A model generated the notes under the pieces. It ran no database searches. It saw only the letters and a program-made list of their open reading frames with translations, and was not told the DNA's origin. Made by a program: the position numbers and the translations under genes. Below, in pieces: positions 43,632-52,189 of a stretch of DNA of 64,000 nucleotides. Positions within the stretch are counted from its first letter, which is position 1; each line of letters opens with the position of its first letter. The DNA is from a bacterium (GTDB lineage: Bacteria > Bacteroidota > Bacteroidia > NS11-12g > UBA955), in NCBI GenBank assembly GCA_029945665.1, contig JAQSCZ010000120.1, forward strand, positions 1 to 64,000, written 5' to 3'.

Positions 43632-43738
43632 AGATTCACAGATTAATTAAAATGACAATTCCACAGCTTAATAAATCCTTTGGATTTATTAAGCTCAATC
43701 TGTGTCCCTTTTCTTGTTAAATTTTAATCTGTGAATCT
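43632..43738. repeat. Long nested palindrome in an intergenic region
   Basis: Inner arms CTTAATAAATCC (43667-43678) and GGATTTATTAAG (43682-43693) are perfect around TTT. CACAG/CTGTG flank them, and outer arms AGATTCACAGATTAATTAAA (43632) and AAATTTTAATCTGTGAATCT (43719-43738) pair over at least 14 bases. ATTGAGCTTAAT just beyond (43739) repeats the inner arm inverted. The element could act as a terminator for the 42534 gene, but it is longer and more complex than one. The remainder to 43949 holds only the pntAa promoter. Confidence 0.75.
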
Positions 43739-43934
43739 ATTGAGCTTAATTTATTTCAAAGGCATCAATGCTGCTTTGCGGTGTGGCCAATGCTTTTAAC
43801 CCCATAATGATTTTATTCACAAGAGAGATTCTCCGTTTTAATCAACTTTTATTCAACATATTATAAATATTCTGAAAATATTCAAAAGTGCATTAATTTT
43901 TCATTTGAATGCTTGGATAATATAAAATTTCGTG

Positions 43935-43942
43935 TAGGTTTG
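43935..43942 (+). promoter_or_regulatory. Promoter -7 box for the pnt operon
   Basis: TAGGTTTG, 7 bases before the ATG at 43950, so the leader would be only 0-3 bases. Confidence 0.5.
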
Positions 43943-43949
43943 CCATAGC

Positions 43950-45053
43950 ATGAAAATAGGAACTATTAAAGAGACTAAAGCAGGAGAAAACAGAGTAGCT
44001 TTAAGTATCGATGTTGTTAAAAATTTTATTAAACAAGGCTTCGAATGTATAATAGAATCAGGTGCCGGCATTGCCTCTAACTTTTCTGACGAAATGTATA
44101 CCAACGCTGGAGCAAGCATCGTTGCCAGTGCCAAGGAGGTATGCGACAAAGCAGATGTTTTGGTAAAAGTAAATGCGCCTTCTGCCGATGAAATTGCAAT
44201 TCTAAAAAATGGTTCTGCCCTTATTTCTTTCATTTATCATTTAACCAATCCAGAATTAATTGATCAACTCAATGCTAAAAATATATCCGTATTTAGCATG
44301 GATGCTATTCCGCGTATTTCAAGAGCTCAGAGCATGGATGCATTAAGTTCTCAAGCCAATTTGGCAGGCTACAAAGCCGTACTTTTAGGGGCCCATCACT
44401 CCGCAAGAATTTTCCCTATGCTAATGACTGCAGCTGGCACTATTTCTCCTTCCAAAGTATTAATATTTGGAGCAGGCGTGGCCGGTTTACAAGCTATTGG
44501 TACTGCCAAGCGTTTGGGTGCAGTAGTTGAGGTAACCGATATAAGACCAGAAACAAAAGAGCAAGTTGAATCATTAGGTGGTAAGTTTATTAGTTTCGAT
44601 ACTGGTGATGTGAAAATAGAAGGTGGCTATGTGAAAGAAGCTGGCGAAGACACGCTGAAAAAACAAAGAGAAATATTAACCAAACATTTGGCAGTTGCCG
44701 ATGTAGTAATCACTACGGCATTAATTCCAGGTAAAAAAGCCCCAATTTTGGTAACAGAAGACATGGTAAAAGTCATGAAATTAGGGAGTGTTATTATTGA
44801 TATGGCGGTTGAACAAGGTGGAAATTGCGAGTTAAGTGAACCTGGAAAAGTAGTAGTTAAACATGGTGTTAAAATTGTTGGCGAAACCAATCTACCTTCC
44901 TTGCTTTCACAAAATGCGAGCGAGAGTTATTCAAAAAATATTTATGCTTTCTTAACACATTTGGCCACTAAAGATGGCTTAAAATATGAGATGGAAGAAG
45001 AAATTACAAAAGGAACTTTAATTTGCAAAGAAGGAACGAAGCTTAAATTTTAG
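43950..45053 (+). CDS. pntAA: NAD(P) transhydrogenase subunit alpha part 1 (domain I)
   Basis: 367 residues, the separate NAD(H)-binding domain I found when PntA is split. Motifs: MKIGTIKETKAGENRVALS, RAQSMDALSSQANLAGYKAV, the NAD-binding VLIFGAGVAGLQAIGTAKRLGA and the mobile-loop region DVVITTALIPGKKAPILVTED. It passes hydride between NAD(H) and NADP(H), coupled to proton transfer by the membrane subunits. First of three genes in order alpha1, alpha2, beta. Confidence 0.95.
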   Translation: MKIGTIKETKAGENRVALSIDVVKNFIKQGFECIIESGAGIASNFSDEMYTNAGASIVASAKEVCDKADVLVKVNAPSADEIAILKNGSALISFIYHLTNPELIDQLNAKNISVFSMDAIPRISRAQSMDALSSQANLAGYKAVLLGAHHSARIFPMLMTAAGTISPSKVLIFGAGVAGLQAIGTAKRLGAVVEVTDIRPETKEQVESLGGKFISFDTGDVKIEGGYVKEAGEDTLKKQREILTKHLAVADVVITTALIPGKKAPILVTEDMVKVMKLGSVIIDMAVEQGGNCELSEPGKVVVKHGVKIVGETNLPSLLSQNASESYSKNIYAFLTHLATKDGLKYEMEEEITKGTLICKEGTKLKF

Positions 45054-45200
45054 GATTTATTGATTTCAGAATTTTTGAATAATCTTAGAGTAAAATTTAA
45101 GTAAATCAAAGTTTAAAAATCTCAAATCAACCTTAAGCGAAAAGCAAACAAAATTGTAAACGACGAAAAACACAAATCACAAAATCCAAAAATAAATAGA

Positions 45201-45512
45201 ATGAATACGATAATAGATTTTATAGCTGAGGAACATAATCTACTCATGATTTACCTCGTAATCCTCATGATTTTTGTAGGGATTGAACTGATAGAAAAAG
45301 TGCCTTCAGTATTGCACACCCCTTTAATGAGTGGTGCTAACGCCATACATGGTGTTGTAATTATTGGAGCCATTATCATTATGGGCGAAGCAGAAAACAT
45401 GTATGCTACTATTCTTGGTTTCATAGCTGTAGTATTAGGAACTCTAAATGTTGTCGGTGGTTTTGTAGTAACCGATAGAATGTTGGAAATGTTTAAAAAG
45501 AAAAAGAAGTAA
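45201..45512 (+). CDS. pntAB: NAD(P) transhydrogenase subunit alpha part 2 (membrane)
   Basis: 103 residues with three to four hydrophobic helices. The family signature VPSVLHTPLMSGANAIHGVV is clear and is followed by VVLGTLNVVGGFVVTDRMLEM. It forms the membrane domain II of the transhydrogenase together with PntB. Gap of 147 bases from the first subunit gene, longer than usual inside an operon, with no terminator seen. Confidence 0.95.
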   Translation: MNTIIDFIAEEHNLLMIYLVILMIFVGIELIEKVPSVLHTPLMSGANAIHGVVIIGAIIIMGEAENMYATILGFIAVVLGTLNVVGGFVVTDRMLEMFKKKKK

Positions 45513-45621
45513 ACCTAATTTGATTTAAATAATTATCAAAGCGAAGCTTCATTGATTCCATTAAAAAACAATTACCACATCAATAAATTATCAAATTATC
45601 AAATCACCAAATTAACCTTAA

Positions 45622-47016
45622 ATGAATCTTTTACAAATCATATATCTCATCGCCTCTCTAACCTTTATCATAGGTATTAAAATGCTGGGGAAACCAGAAA
45701 GTGCGCGCAGAGGAAATCTCATTGCAGCCTTTGGTATGACCATTGCTATTTTCGGAACCATCTTTTTATATGAAGGTGTCAAAACCTCCAATTACGGTTG
45801 GATTTTTGGCGGTTTGCTTGTCGGCACTGTTATTGGTACCCTCATGGCCAAAAAAGTAAAAATGACAGGTATGCCGCAAATGGTCTCTTTCTTCAATGGA
45901 ATGGGTGGAGCGTGTGCAGGCATTATTTCACTGGTAGAGTTTAACCATATTTTGCAACAAGGCGATTTTTTGGCCGCTCCAAAAGTTAAATTAGCCATTA
46001 TATTTTTAGGCTTAGTTATTGGCTCTATTTCATTTGCTGGTAGTATGATAGCCTATGGCAAATTGGTTGAGAAAATAAAAGATAAAGTATTGCCATTGCA
46101 ACAATTAGTAAATATTGGTTTATTATTATTAATCTTAGGCATTGCAGCAGCAGCTACTGTGGGTTACATCAGCACCCCGAATGTTTTGTTTTTAATTCTA
46201 GCTTTATCATTGTTATATGGCGTGCTTTTCGTTATGCCAATTGGCGGTGCAGATATGCCAGTGGTTATTTCCTTATTAAATTCTTTTACTGGTGTGGCAG
46301 CAGCCATGGGTGGTTTCTTATACGATAACAAGGTGATGTTATTTGGCGGTATATTAGTTGGTAGCGCAGGCACACTGTTAACGGTAGTCATGTGCAAAGC
46401 CATGAACCGCTCGCTTACCAATGTATTAATTGGCAATTTTGGTGGTGGTAAAAAAGATGCTGGCGAAGGCAAAGCCATTACAGGATCTATCAAAGAAATA
46501 TCAAAAGCAGATGCAGCTGTATTAATGAAATATAGCAAAAAAGTAGTGATCGTTCCCGGTTACGGATTAGCGGTTGCGCAGGCACAGCATATTTGCCACG
46601 AGCTAGAGCAAGTATTGGAGGACGAAGGTGTAGAAGTAAAATACGCCATACACCCTGTAGCGGGTCGTATGCCCGGCCACATGAACGTTTTATTAGCCGA
46701 GAGCAATGTGAGTTACGATAAATTGATTGAGATGGATGACATCAATCCTGAATTTAAAACCACCGATGTGGTATTAATTGTAGGCGCCAATGATGTCGTA
46801 AACCCTGCCGCTAAAAACGATCCAAACAGCCCTATTTATGGTATGCCAATACTCGATGTTGAAGATGCAGCCCATACCATTGTTATGAAACGGAGTATGA
46901 AAGCCGGTTATGCAGGCATAGAAAACGAACTCTTCTTTAGCCCAAAAAACAGCATGCTATTTGGCGATGCCAAAAAAACTTTAACTGAGCTGGTAAGTGA
47001 GTTGAAGAGCTTGTAG
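45622..47016 (+). CDS. pntB: NAD(P) transhydrogenase subunit beta
   Basis: 464 residues, typical length. Membrane half with the conserved MVSFFNGMGGACAGIISLVE and MPVVISLLNSFTGVAAAMGG, then domain III that binds NADP(H): VVIVPGYGLAVAQAQH, HPVAGRMPGHMNVLLAESNV, VVLIVGANDVVNPAA and the VMKRSMKAGYAGIENELFF segment. With the two alpha subunits it uses the proton gradient to reduce NADP. Separated from pntAB by 109 bases. Confidence 0.96.
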   Translation: MNLLQIIYLIASLTFIIGIKMLGKPESARRGNLIAAFGMTIAIFGTIFLYEGVKTSNYGWIFGGLLVGTVIGTLMAKKVKMTGMPQMVSFFNGMGGACAGIISLVEFNHILQQGDFLAAPKVKLAIIFLGLVIGSISFAGSMIAYGKLVEKIKDKVLPLQQLVNIGLLLLILGIAAAATVGYISTPNVLFLILALSLLYGVLFVMPIGGADMPVVISLLNSFTGVAAAMGGFLYDNKVMLFGGILVGSAGTLLTVVMCKAMNRSLTNVLIGNFGGGKKDAGEGKAITGSIKEISKADAAVLMKYSKKVVIVPGYGLAVAQAQHICHELEQVLEDEGVEVKYAIHPVAGRMPGHMNVLLAESNVSYDKLIEMDDINPEFKTTDVVLIVGANDVVNPAAKNDPNSPIYGMPILDVEDAAHTIVMKRSMKAGYAGIENELFFSPKNSMLFGDAKKTLTELVSELKSL

Positions 47017-47033
47017 AATATCCTTCATTTAAG

Positions 47034-47567
47034 ATGAAAAGCACACTGAATATTGTTGATGCTCCAATGCATGATGAAGATAGCGATTATCATTTTTCTC
47101 AAGGTTCGTATTTTCCACCCCAATTTAAGATTGTTGCAATTTTTCTACTTATTGCCGGTCTGGTATTGTGTGTTGAATTAAATTTCATAGGGTTAATTTT
47201 ATTAGTGTTAAGTACTATAGCATTGATAGCTAAGAAACAATTAACCATTAGTTTTTCATTGTCAAAACAAAAAAACGGGATGACTTTTTTTGGTAGGCAA
47301 TTCGGCCAATGGGAACCATTACCAAGTTTCGAATCTGTATCAATTTTTAGTGCTAAAAAAAGCCAAGACATGGCAGTAGACAGCCAATTTGCAACAGTTA
47401 CCTTTACCGAAATTGAAGTCAATTTAGTTTACAATAAAAATAGACGCTTAACGGTATTTACAACCAAAGATTTTAATAAAGCCCTCAATATTGCTCAATT
47501 ATTTGCAGATAAACTCGCTATAAGAATATACGATGCTACACAACGAGAAGGCAAGTGGTTGGATTAA
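47034..47567 (+). CDS. Membrane protein of unknown function
   Basis: 177 residues. Two adjacent hydrophobic helices (about 33-70, IVAIFLLIAGLVLCVELNFI and LILLVLSTIALIA) followed by a soluble PH-like strand-rich part (GRQFGQWEPLPSFESVSIFS, ATVTFTEIEVNLVYNKNRRL). It ends in TQREGKWLD. The layout resembles short bacterial PH-domain membrane proteins, but no family is certain. 17 bases after pntB, so possibly read through from it. Confidence 0.65.
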   Translation: MKSTLNIVDAPMHDEDSDYHFSQGSYFPPQFKIVAIFLLIAGLVLCVELNFIGLILLVLSTIALIAKKQLTISFSLSKQKNGMTFFGRQFGQWEPLPSFESVSIFSAKKSQDMAVDSQFATVTFTEIEVNLVYNKNRRLTVFTTKDFNKALNIAQLFADKLAIRIYDATQREGKWLD

Positions 47568-47962
47568 GTATCAGTGAATTCCACTTTGCTACATGCGTAA
47601 ATAACGGTTAAATAAAAGAAATGTAAAAACATGTCTAAAGAATGCTAATTTTAGGTAGATAAGGTTGCAAATTACCTGCACCTATATACGTTAGCAGTGA
47701 TTCAAAGGACCATTTTAACCTAAGCAGATGAAATAACTATTTGTAATAAACAGTGCCTACCGGACAATGCTAGCAGACAACAAAGCATTTGCAATAAAGG
47801 TCAATCCGTAAAAGAAATTCATTTTGCATTGCAAATGAATAGACCATACTATCTTTGTTAAAGTATTCTGTAGAAAGTGCCCTTGGCCAAACTGCAAGTA
47901 GTTTTAAAACAAAATGCGTTACCCAATGACTACCGACAACAAAGCCAAATCCACCATAATTT
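47568..47962. other. Intergenic region with two palindromes, no gene
   Basis: No gene is supported in these 395 bases. At 47643-47696 the ends TGCTAA and TTAGCA bound a 54-base imperfect palindrome (AGGT...ACCT inside), about the size of a minimal attC. Further on, GGTC ... ATTCATTTTGCATTGCAAATGAAT ... GACC (near 47798-47843, split here into shorter arms) forms another hairpin, and ACAACAAAGC occurs at 47773 and 47935. An open frame on the minus strand at 47770-48087 overlaps these and is not called. Confidence 0.45.
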
Positions 47963-48718
47963 ATGTTTAGACACAAAGGGAACAAGAGAACATTAAAGCA
48001 CAATTTAAGGCTTGCTTCTTTGCTTTCTTTTATAGCAGGAATGGTAAATGTTGCAGGCTTTCTTGCAGTTAAACAGCTAACAACCAATGTAACTGGACAC
48101 TTTGCCTTTTTTGTAGACGAAGTTTTTAAACTTAACTTATGGCAAGGTTTTATTTACTTTTTATACATCTTCTTTTTCTTCTTAGGTTCTTTTGTATCCA
48201 ATGTTATCTTTGAAATTGTATCAAAGCGAAGCGATAGGTTAATATACATAATTCCTACAATAATTGAAAGTCTTATTTTGTTTTTAGTATCGGTATTTGG
48301 ACAGTTTTTAATTTTACAAAATCCAAATCATTTAGCATTTTCTTTACTTTTTGCAATGGGCTTACAAAATTCATTAGTCACAACAATTTCAAACGCAACA
48401 GTCAGAACAACGCATTTGACAGGGCTGTTCACAGATTTGGGGATAGAACTTTCACAATTATTTTTTTACAAACAGCAAGACCAAAAAGACAAACTCCACG
48501 CCTCCATAAAATTACGTTTTACAATCATTAGCTTTTTCTTTTTAGGAGGACTTTTTAGCGGTATTTTATATTCAAAAATTCAGTTATGCGTCTTAGCAAT
48601 CGCAGGGATAATTTTACTCATTGGAATAATATATGACGACTTAAAACTGAAATTAATAATTCAAAACAGACATCAATCAGATAGTAATAAAAACGGCATA
48701 TCACAAAACCTGCCATAA
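47963..48718 (+). CDS. DUF1275 (YoaK-like) membrane protein
   Basis: 251 residues with six to seven hydrophobic helices. Features of the DUF1275 family: SFIAGMVNVAGFLAVKQLTTN near the N-terminus, VTGHFAFFVDEVFKL, GLQNSLVTTISNATVRTTHL with TGLFTDLGIELS, and a final GGLFSGILYSKIQ. The transport role of this family is unproven. It stands alone between two gene-free stretches with palindromes, and TTAACGGTTGCG follows its stop, which looks like accessory cargo. Confidence 0.9.
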   Translation: MFRHKGNKRTLKHNLRLASLLSFIAGMVNVAGFLAVKQLTTNVTGHFAFFVDEVFKLNLWQGFIYFLYIFFFFLGSFVSNVIFEIVSKRSDRLIYIIPTIIESLILFLVSVFGQFLILQNPNHLAFSLLFAMGLQNSLVTTISNATVRTTHLTGLFTDLGIELSQLFFYKQQDQKDKLHASIKLRFTIISFFFLGGLFSGILYSKIQLCVLAIAGIILLIGIIYDDLKLKLIIQNRHQSDSNKNGISQNLP

Positions 48719-49292
48719 ATTTAACGGTTGCGTTTTCCGCGATAACTATTGTGGATGGTTAAACGTTGCTTTTCCATATGTATATTAGTGAACGCCAAAT
48801 TAACTTATTGGAGATCCAAGCTGGTCAAAAATTAACAAGGTCTCAGTTGATGATTTTGGTTTTCTAAATTAATTTTTGCAAAATAATCCATTAATTAATT
48901 GTCACTATTTTAATTGTGGAATAACAAGAAAGACAATAGTTGGCGATTAACTCCTTTTATAAGTATAAATCAATATACGCCAAAAATTTAACTCGAGACA
49001 ATCCTTAGGCATCCGCGTTTTAGAACAAAATATTTTAGTTTTATAAATTCCATATTATTTCATATTTTTGAAAACTAATTGCAGTTTATACAAATTTTGC
49101 TATAATAAACAAGAAAAAGAAACAATAACTGGGCACTTTTCAAACATGAAAAACAGAAATTTTTTACTTTAATTGTTCATAAATGAGCATTAATTTTTAT
49201 TTTTGTAAGATTAAGTGTGGAGACCAGTAACCACCAAAAAAACGGGGCTATACCTAAAAGTCAACAATTAGGACAAATTATTAAAAAATAAA
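48719..49292. other. AT-rich intergenic region with promoter for the cupredoxin gene
   Basis: 574 bases without a gene. Just after the DUF1275 stop, GGTTGCGTTTTCC (48724) and CGTTGCTTTTCC (48763) form a short imperfect direct repeat. A -7 box TATTTTTG lies at 49198-49205, which would give the cupredoxin gene a leader of about 83 bases. Nothing else recognised. Confidence 0.45.
49198..49205 (+). promoter_or_regulatory. Promoter -7 box for the cupredoxin gene
   Basis: TATTTTTG, exact TAnnTTTG match, 87 bases upstream of ATG 49293. Confidence 0.4.
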
Positions 49293-49895
49293 ATGAAACT
49301 AAAAAATTTACTCTCGCTAATCCTGTTGTCAGCATGTATGACTGGTTTTTGCACTACTTGGTCCATAAACAATGCTGGAAATACTTATACTCCTGCAACT
49401 ATTACAATAAAACTAGGCGACACAGTGAATTTTGTAATAACAACATCACATGATGCAAGAGAAGTTAGTCAGACCACTTGGAATTCAAACGGGAATACTG
49501 CACTTTCTGGTGGCTTTCAAACTGCTTTTGGTGGTGGAAAAGTTTTGCCTGCCCAACTTGGAGTTGGAACGCATTATTTTGTATGCACACCTCACGCCGC
49601 AATTGATATGAAAGGAACCATCATTGTCCAAGGCGCAACAGGCCTTACAGATAACCGCTTGCTTACAAATATTTCATTCTTTCCAAATCCTGTCTCCGAC
49701 CTAATTACAATTATAGCAAGTAACGATTTGCTAGGTTTTTCTTTTATCATTGCTGATCAAACAGGTAGACAAATTATGACTGGATTGTTAAATACCGAAA
49801 CAACATTGGTTGATATTAGTCGACTAGCTTCAGGTGCTTACTTCTTTTTAATCGGACAAGAGAGAAAGAAGGCATTCAAAATACTAAAGAATTAA
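49293..49895 (+). CDS. Plastocyanin-like cupredoxin with T9SS sorting domain
   Basis: 200 residues. Signal peptide (1-20, ending TGFCT), then a single cupredoxin domain to about 115 with TITIKLGDTVNFVI and the four expected copper ligands: His in TSHDAREV, then Cys and His in YFVCTPHA and Met in AIDMKGTIIV. After a short linker, the final 75 residues (NISFFPNPVSDLITII ... ASGAYFFLIGQERKKAFKIL) form a type A T9SS sorting domain. So this is a blue-copper electron carrier sent to the cell surface or medium. No partner oxidase nearby. Confidence 0.88.
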   Translation: MKLKNLLSLILLSACMTGFCTTWSINNAGNTYTPATITIKLGDTVNFVITTSHDAREVSQTTWNSNGNTALSGGFQTAFGGGKVLPAQLGVGTHYFVCTPHAAIDMKGTIIVQGATGLTDNRLLTNISFFPNPVSDLITIIASNDLLGFSFIIADQTGRQIMTGLLNTETTLVDISRLASGAYFFLIGQERKKAFKILKN

Positions 49896-50757
49896 ATTAG
49901 CCATCGAAGAGACCAACTTAAAAATGGCGATTCATTTTCAGAAAATAAAGCTTTATTAAATTTCTTCAAGGGCATTCTCTATAGATACTTTTAGATTTGT
50001 GAGAACGTTGAGAGTATGTTTCGTTTCATATTTATCTCTTCTTTTCAAAAGTTTCAGTCTTATTGAAAAAAATAGAATTAAATTAGAATTTGTCATTTGA
50101 TTTCAGAGGCATCAATCAGCCCAAAAGTCTTATCAATTGGCATTTTGTACTAACAAATACAATTTCAAAAGCAGTATTTTTTGGATGTCCTATTCATCCA
50201 AAACCAATTGACAATTACGAAGAAGGGCTGACACTTGCTTAAAAAAGGGTAAAGGTAGAACCATTTATAAACTATAGTCAGAATTCAACTAAGTTAGCCA
50301 TCTTATACCTTATTGAAAAACGAAAGAAAAGTATCAATCAAAAAATATAACAATAATGACTTTAGACGCTCTCAACGTGCTAAAATATTCACTAATTTAG
50401 ACTATTTTTCCTAATTGTTTATAATACTTTTAATTGTTTCATCGATTCATTCTTTCAATTTGGGAAATAATTGCGTCATCAAATTTGATGGTGCTGTTAT
50501 CACATCATTTAAAGCAGAATCAACCTGGCAATCGAATTAAATTATTAAAAGTTTTAAATTTTTTTAGCGATAGTTTTTAGTTCCTTGTTACTTTTGTTAA
50601 ATATACATGGCATAATGTAAATTCTTTGATAGCGCAGAAACACTAAATACTATTATCCAAAGGCAATAAGAGATGAATTTTAATATTTAATTTAAACTCA
50701 AACCAAACCTTCTAATAAATTGTTAAAAATATACAGTTTGAATAATAAAGTACAATA
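49896..50757. other. 862-bp gene-free stretch, possible gene remnant
   Basis: No complete gene is supported. Around 50095-50241 one frame stays open for about 50 codons without a start (reading DFRGINQPKSLINWHFVLTN and later AVFFGCPIHPKPIDNYEEGL), which could be the remnant of a dead gene. An inverted pair ACGTTGAGAG (about 50005) and CTCTCAACGT (about 50370) is 365 bases apart. The rest is AT-rich and featureless. Confidence 0.35.
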
Positions 50758-51405
50758 ATGAAATTAAAACACCAGGCAGACATAAACGTTCTGATGTCAA
50801 CTTATAATACCCCTTTCCACATGGTCAAAAGAGCCATTGATTCTGTATTAACCCAAGATTTTCAAAATTTTGAGTTACTAATTCTCGATGATGGAAGTGA
50901 TTTTCATACAAGTATTAAGTTGCTTGAATATGTTCAGAATCTTGATAATAGAATTAGCTATGTATGGCATAAAAATAGAGGACAATCTGAGAGCATCAAT
51001 CGGGGCATCCTGCTTTGCAGTAGTGCTTTTATAAGTATTATTGATGCCGACGACGAATATTTGCCAAATCACTTGTCAACATGCCTAGAATCGATGGATA
51101 TATATGATTTGATAGCAACCCATACGGATACGATTGTTAATGATTACGAAGATTATTATGTGCCAGATAAACACGACAACAATAATAACATTCATGTGGA
51201 CGATTGTATTTTGTTTGCCACACTTTTTGGTAAAACCGCAGTTTTCAAAGAAAATATTTTCAAAAATAAATATTCGGCCGACAGTGATTTCTTTGAACAG
51301 GTATCAAAAATTTACAAAGTTGCAAAAATACCTTCGCGCACTTACAAATATTACCGGAATCATATAAATAGTATTACATCTAACATGAAATTAAATAATG
51401 CTTGA
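50758..51405 (+). CDS. Family 2 glycosyltransferase
   Basis: 215 residues, short for GT2. The GT-A core is present: INVLMSTYNTPFHMVKRAID, SVLTQDFQNFELLILDDGS, the acceptor-side KNRGQSESINRGI, and the metal-binding SIIDADDEYLPN with its DxD. The C-terminal part is shorter than usual and ends just after FEQVSKIYKVAKIPSRTYKY. It transfers a sugar from a nucleotide donor, presumably onto a surface glycan. It overlaps the next gene by 8 bases. Confidence 0.9.
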   Translation: MKLKHQADINVLMSTYNTPFHMVKRAIDSVLTQDFQNFELLILDDGSDFHTSIKLLEYVQNLDNRISYVWHKNRGQSESINRGILLCSSAFISIIDADDEYLPNHLSTCLESMDIYDLIATHTDTIVNDYEDYYVPDKHDNNNNIHVDDCILFATLFGKTAVFKENIFKNKYSADSDFFEQVSKIYKVAKIPSRTYKYYRNHINSITSNMKLNNA

Positions 51406-52162
51406 AAATGCGACTCCTAAAAGTTCTGCAAATTTTATTTTTGCTTCAATTCTTACTGGGGTTTATGATGTAAATAGGAACGAAAACTTGCAACACGATG
51501 ATTTTTCTATTGTAGAAAAATGGGTTTCTTCGATTGTAAAACTAAAACTCAATGGTATACTTTTTCATAATACTTTTTCAAAAGAAACCGTTGACAATTA
51601 TGCTAATAAATACGTACAGTTTGTCAATGTAGAATATAACAAGGAACTAAATCCCAACATATACCGATATTATATCTACCAAGACTATATTTCAAAGAAC
51701 TTACAAAACATTAATAACCTATTTGTTACTGATGTTTCCGATGTTGAAGTCGTCGCCAATCCTTTTGAGAGTCCTCTTTTTAAAGAAAATCCAAACCGTT
51801 TATTTTGTGGAGATGAACCAGAAATTTTAGACAATGAATGGATGCGTAATCACTGCAACCATCTCAGAGATTCAATGCCAGAATTTCGAAATTTCGAAGC
51901 CCTAAATCAGTATAAAACCCTGTTAAATTGTGGTATTATAGGAGCCAATATCAATGTTATGAAAGATCTATTTGATAAAATGCTGGGGATCCATGATGCA
52001 TTTTCATATTCAAATAGCACAGATTACACACTGGATATGGGCGTTTTTAACTATGTTGCACGCACCCATTTTGGGCAAAATTTATTCCATGGCGAGCCTG
52101 TAAATACTTGTTTTAAAAATTACGAAATCCATAGAACGGACTGTTGGTTTAGGCACAAATAA
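51398..52162 (+). CDS. Glycosyltransferase-like protein of unknown family
   Basis: 254 residues. Segments recall GT-A-fold nucleotide-sugar transferases: FIFASILTGVYDVNRNENLQ at the start, NNLFVTDVSDVEVVANPFES (DxxD in place of DxD), KTLLNCGIIGANINVMKDLF and FHGEPVNTCFKNYE. This is the general pattern of GT8/DUF-type transferases, but I cannot name the family. Overlapping start with the GT2 gene (8 bases) implies coupled translation and joint action on one glycan. Confidence 0.65.
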   Translation: MLENATPKSSANFIFASILTGVYDVNRNENLQHDDFSIVEKWVSSIVKLKLNGILFHNTFSKETVDNYANKYVQFVNVEYNKELNPNIYRYYIYQDYISKNLQNINNLFVTDVSDVEVVANPFESPLFKENPNRLFCGDEPEILDNEWMRNHCNHLRDSMPEFRNFEALNQYKTLLNCGIIGANINVMKDLFDKMLGIHDAFSYSNSTDYTLDMGVFNYVARTHFGQNLFHGEPVNTCFKNYEIHRTDCWFRHK

Positions 52163-52189
52163 AAATTAATAGAATCTACTTCTTCTTGC

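Noticed and set aside
45054-45621. Missing or hidden gene in the gaps of the pnt operon
   Set aside because: The two gaps (147 and 109 bases) are AT-rich with no start codon leading to a meaningful frame.
47770-48087. Minus-strand open frame of 105 residues
   Set aside because: Overlaps palindromes and the 5' part of the DUF1275 gene; shadow pattern.
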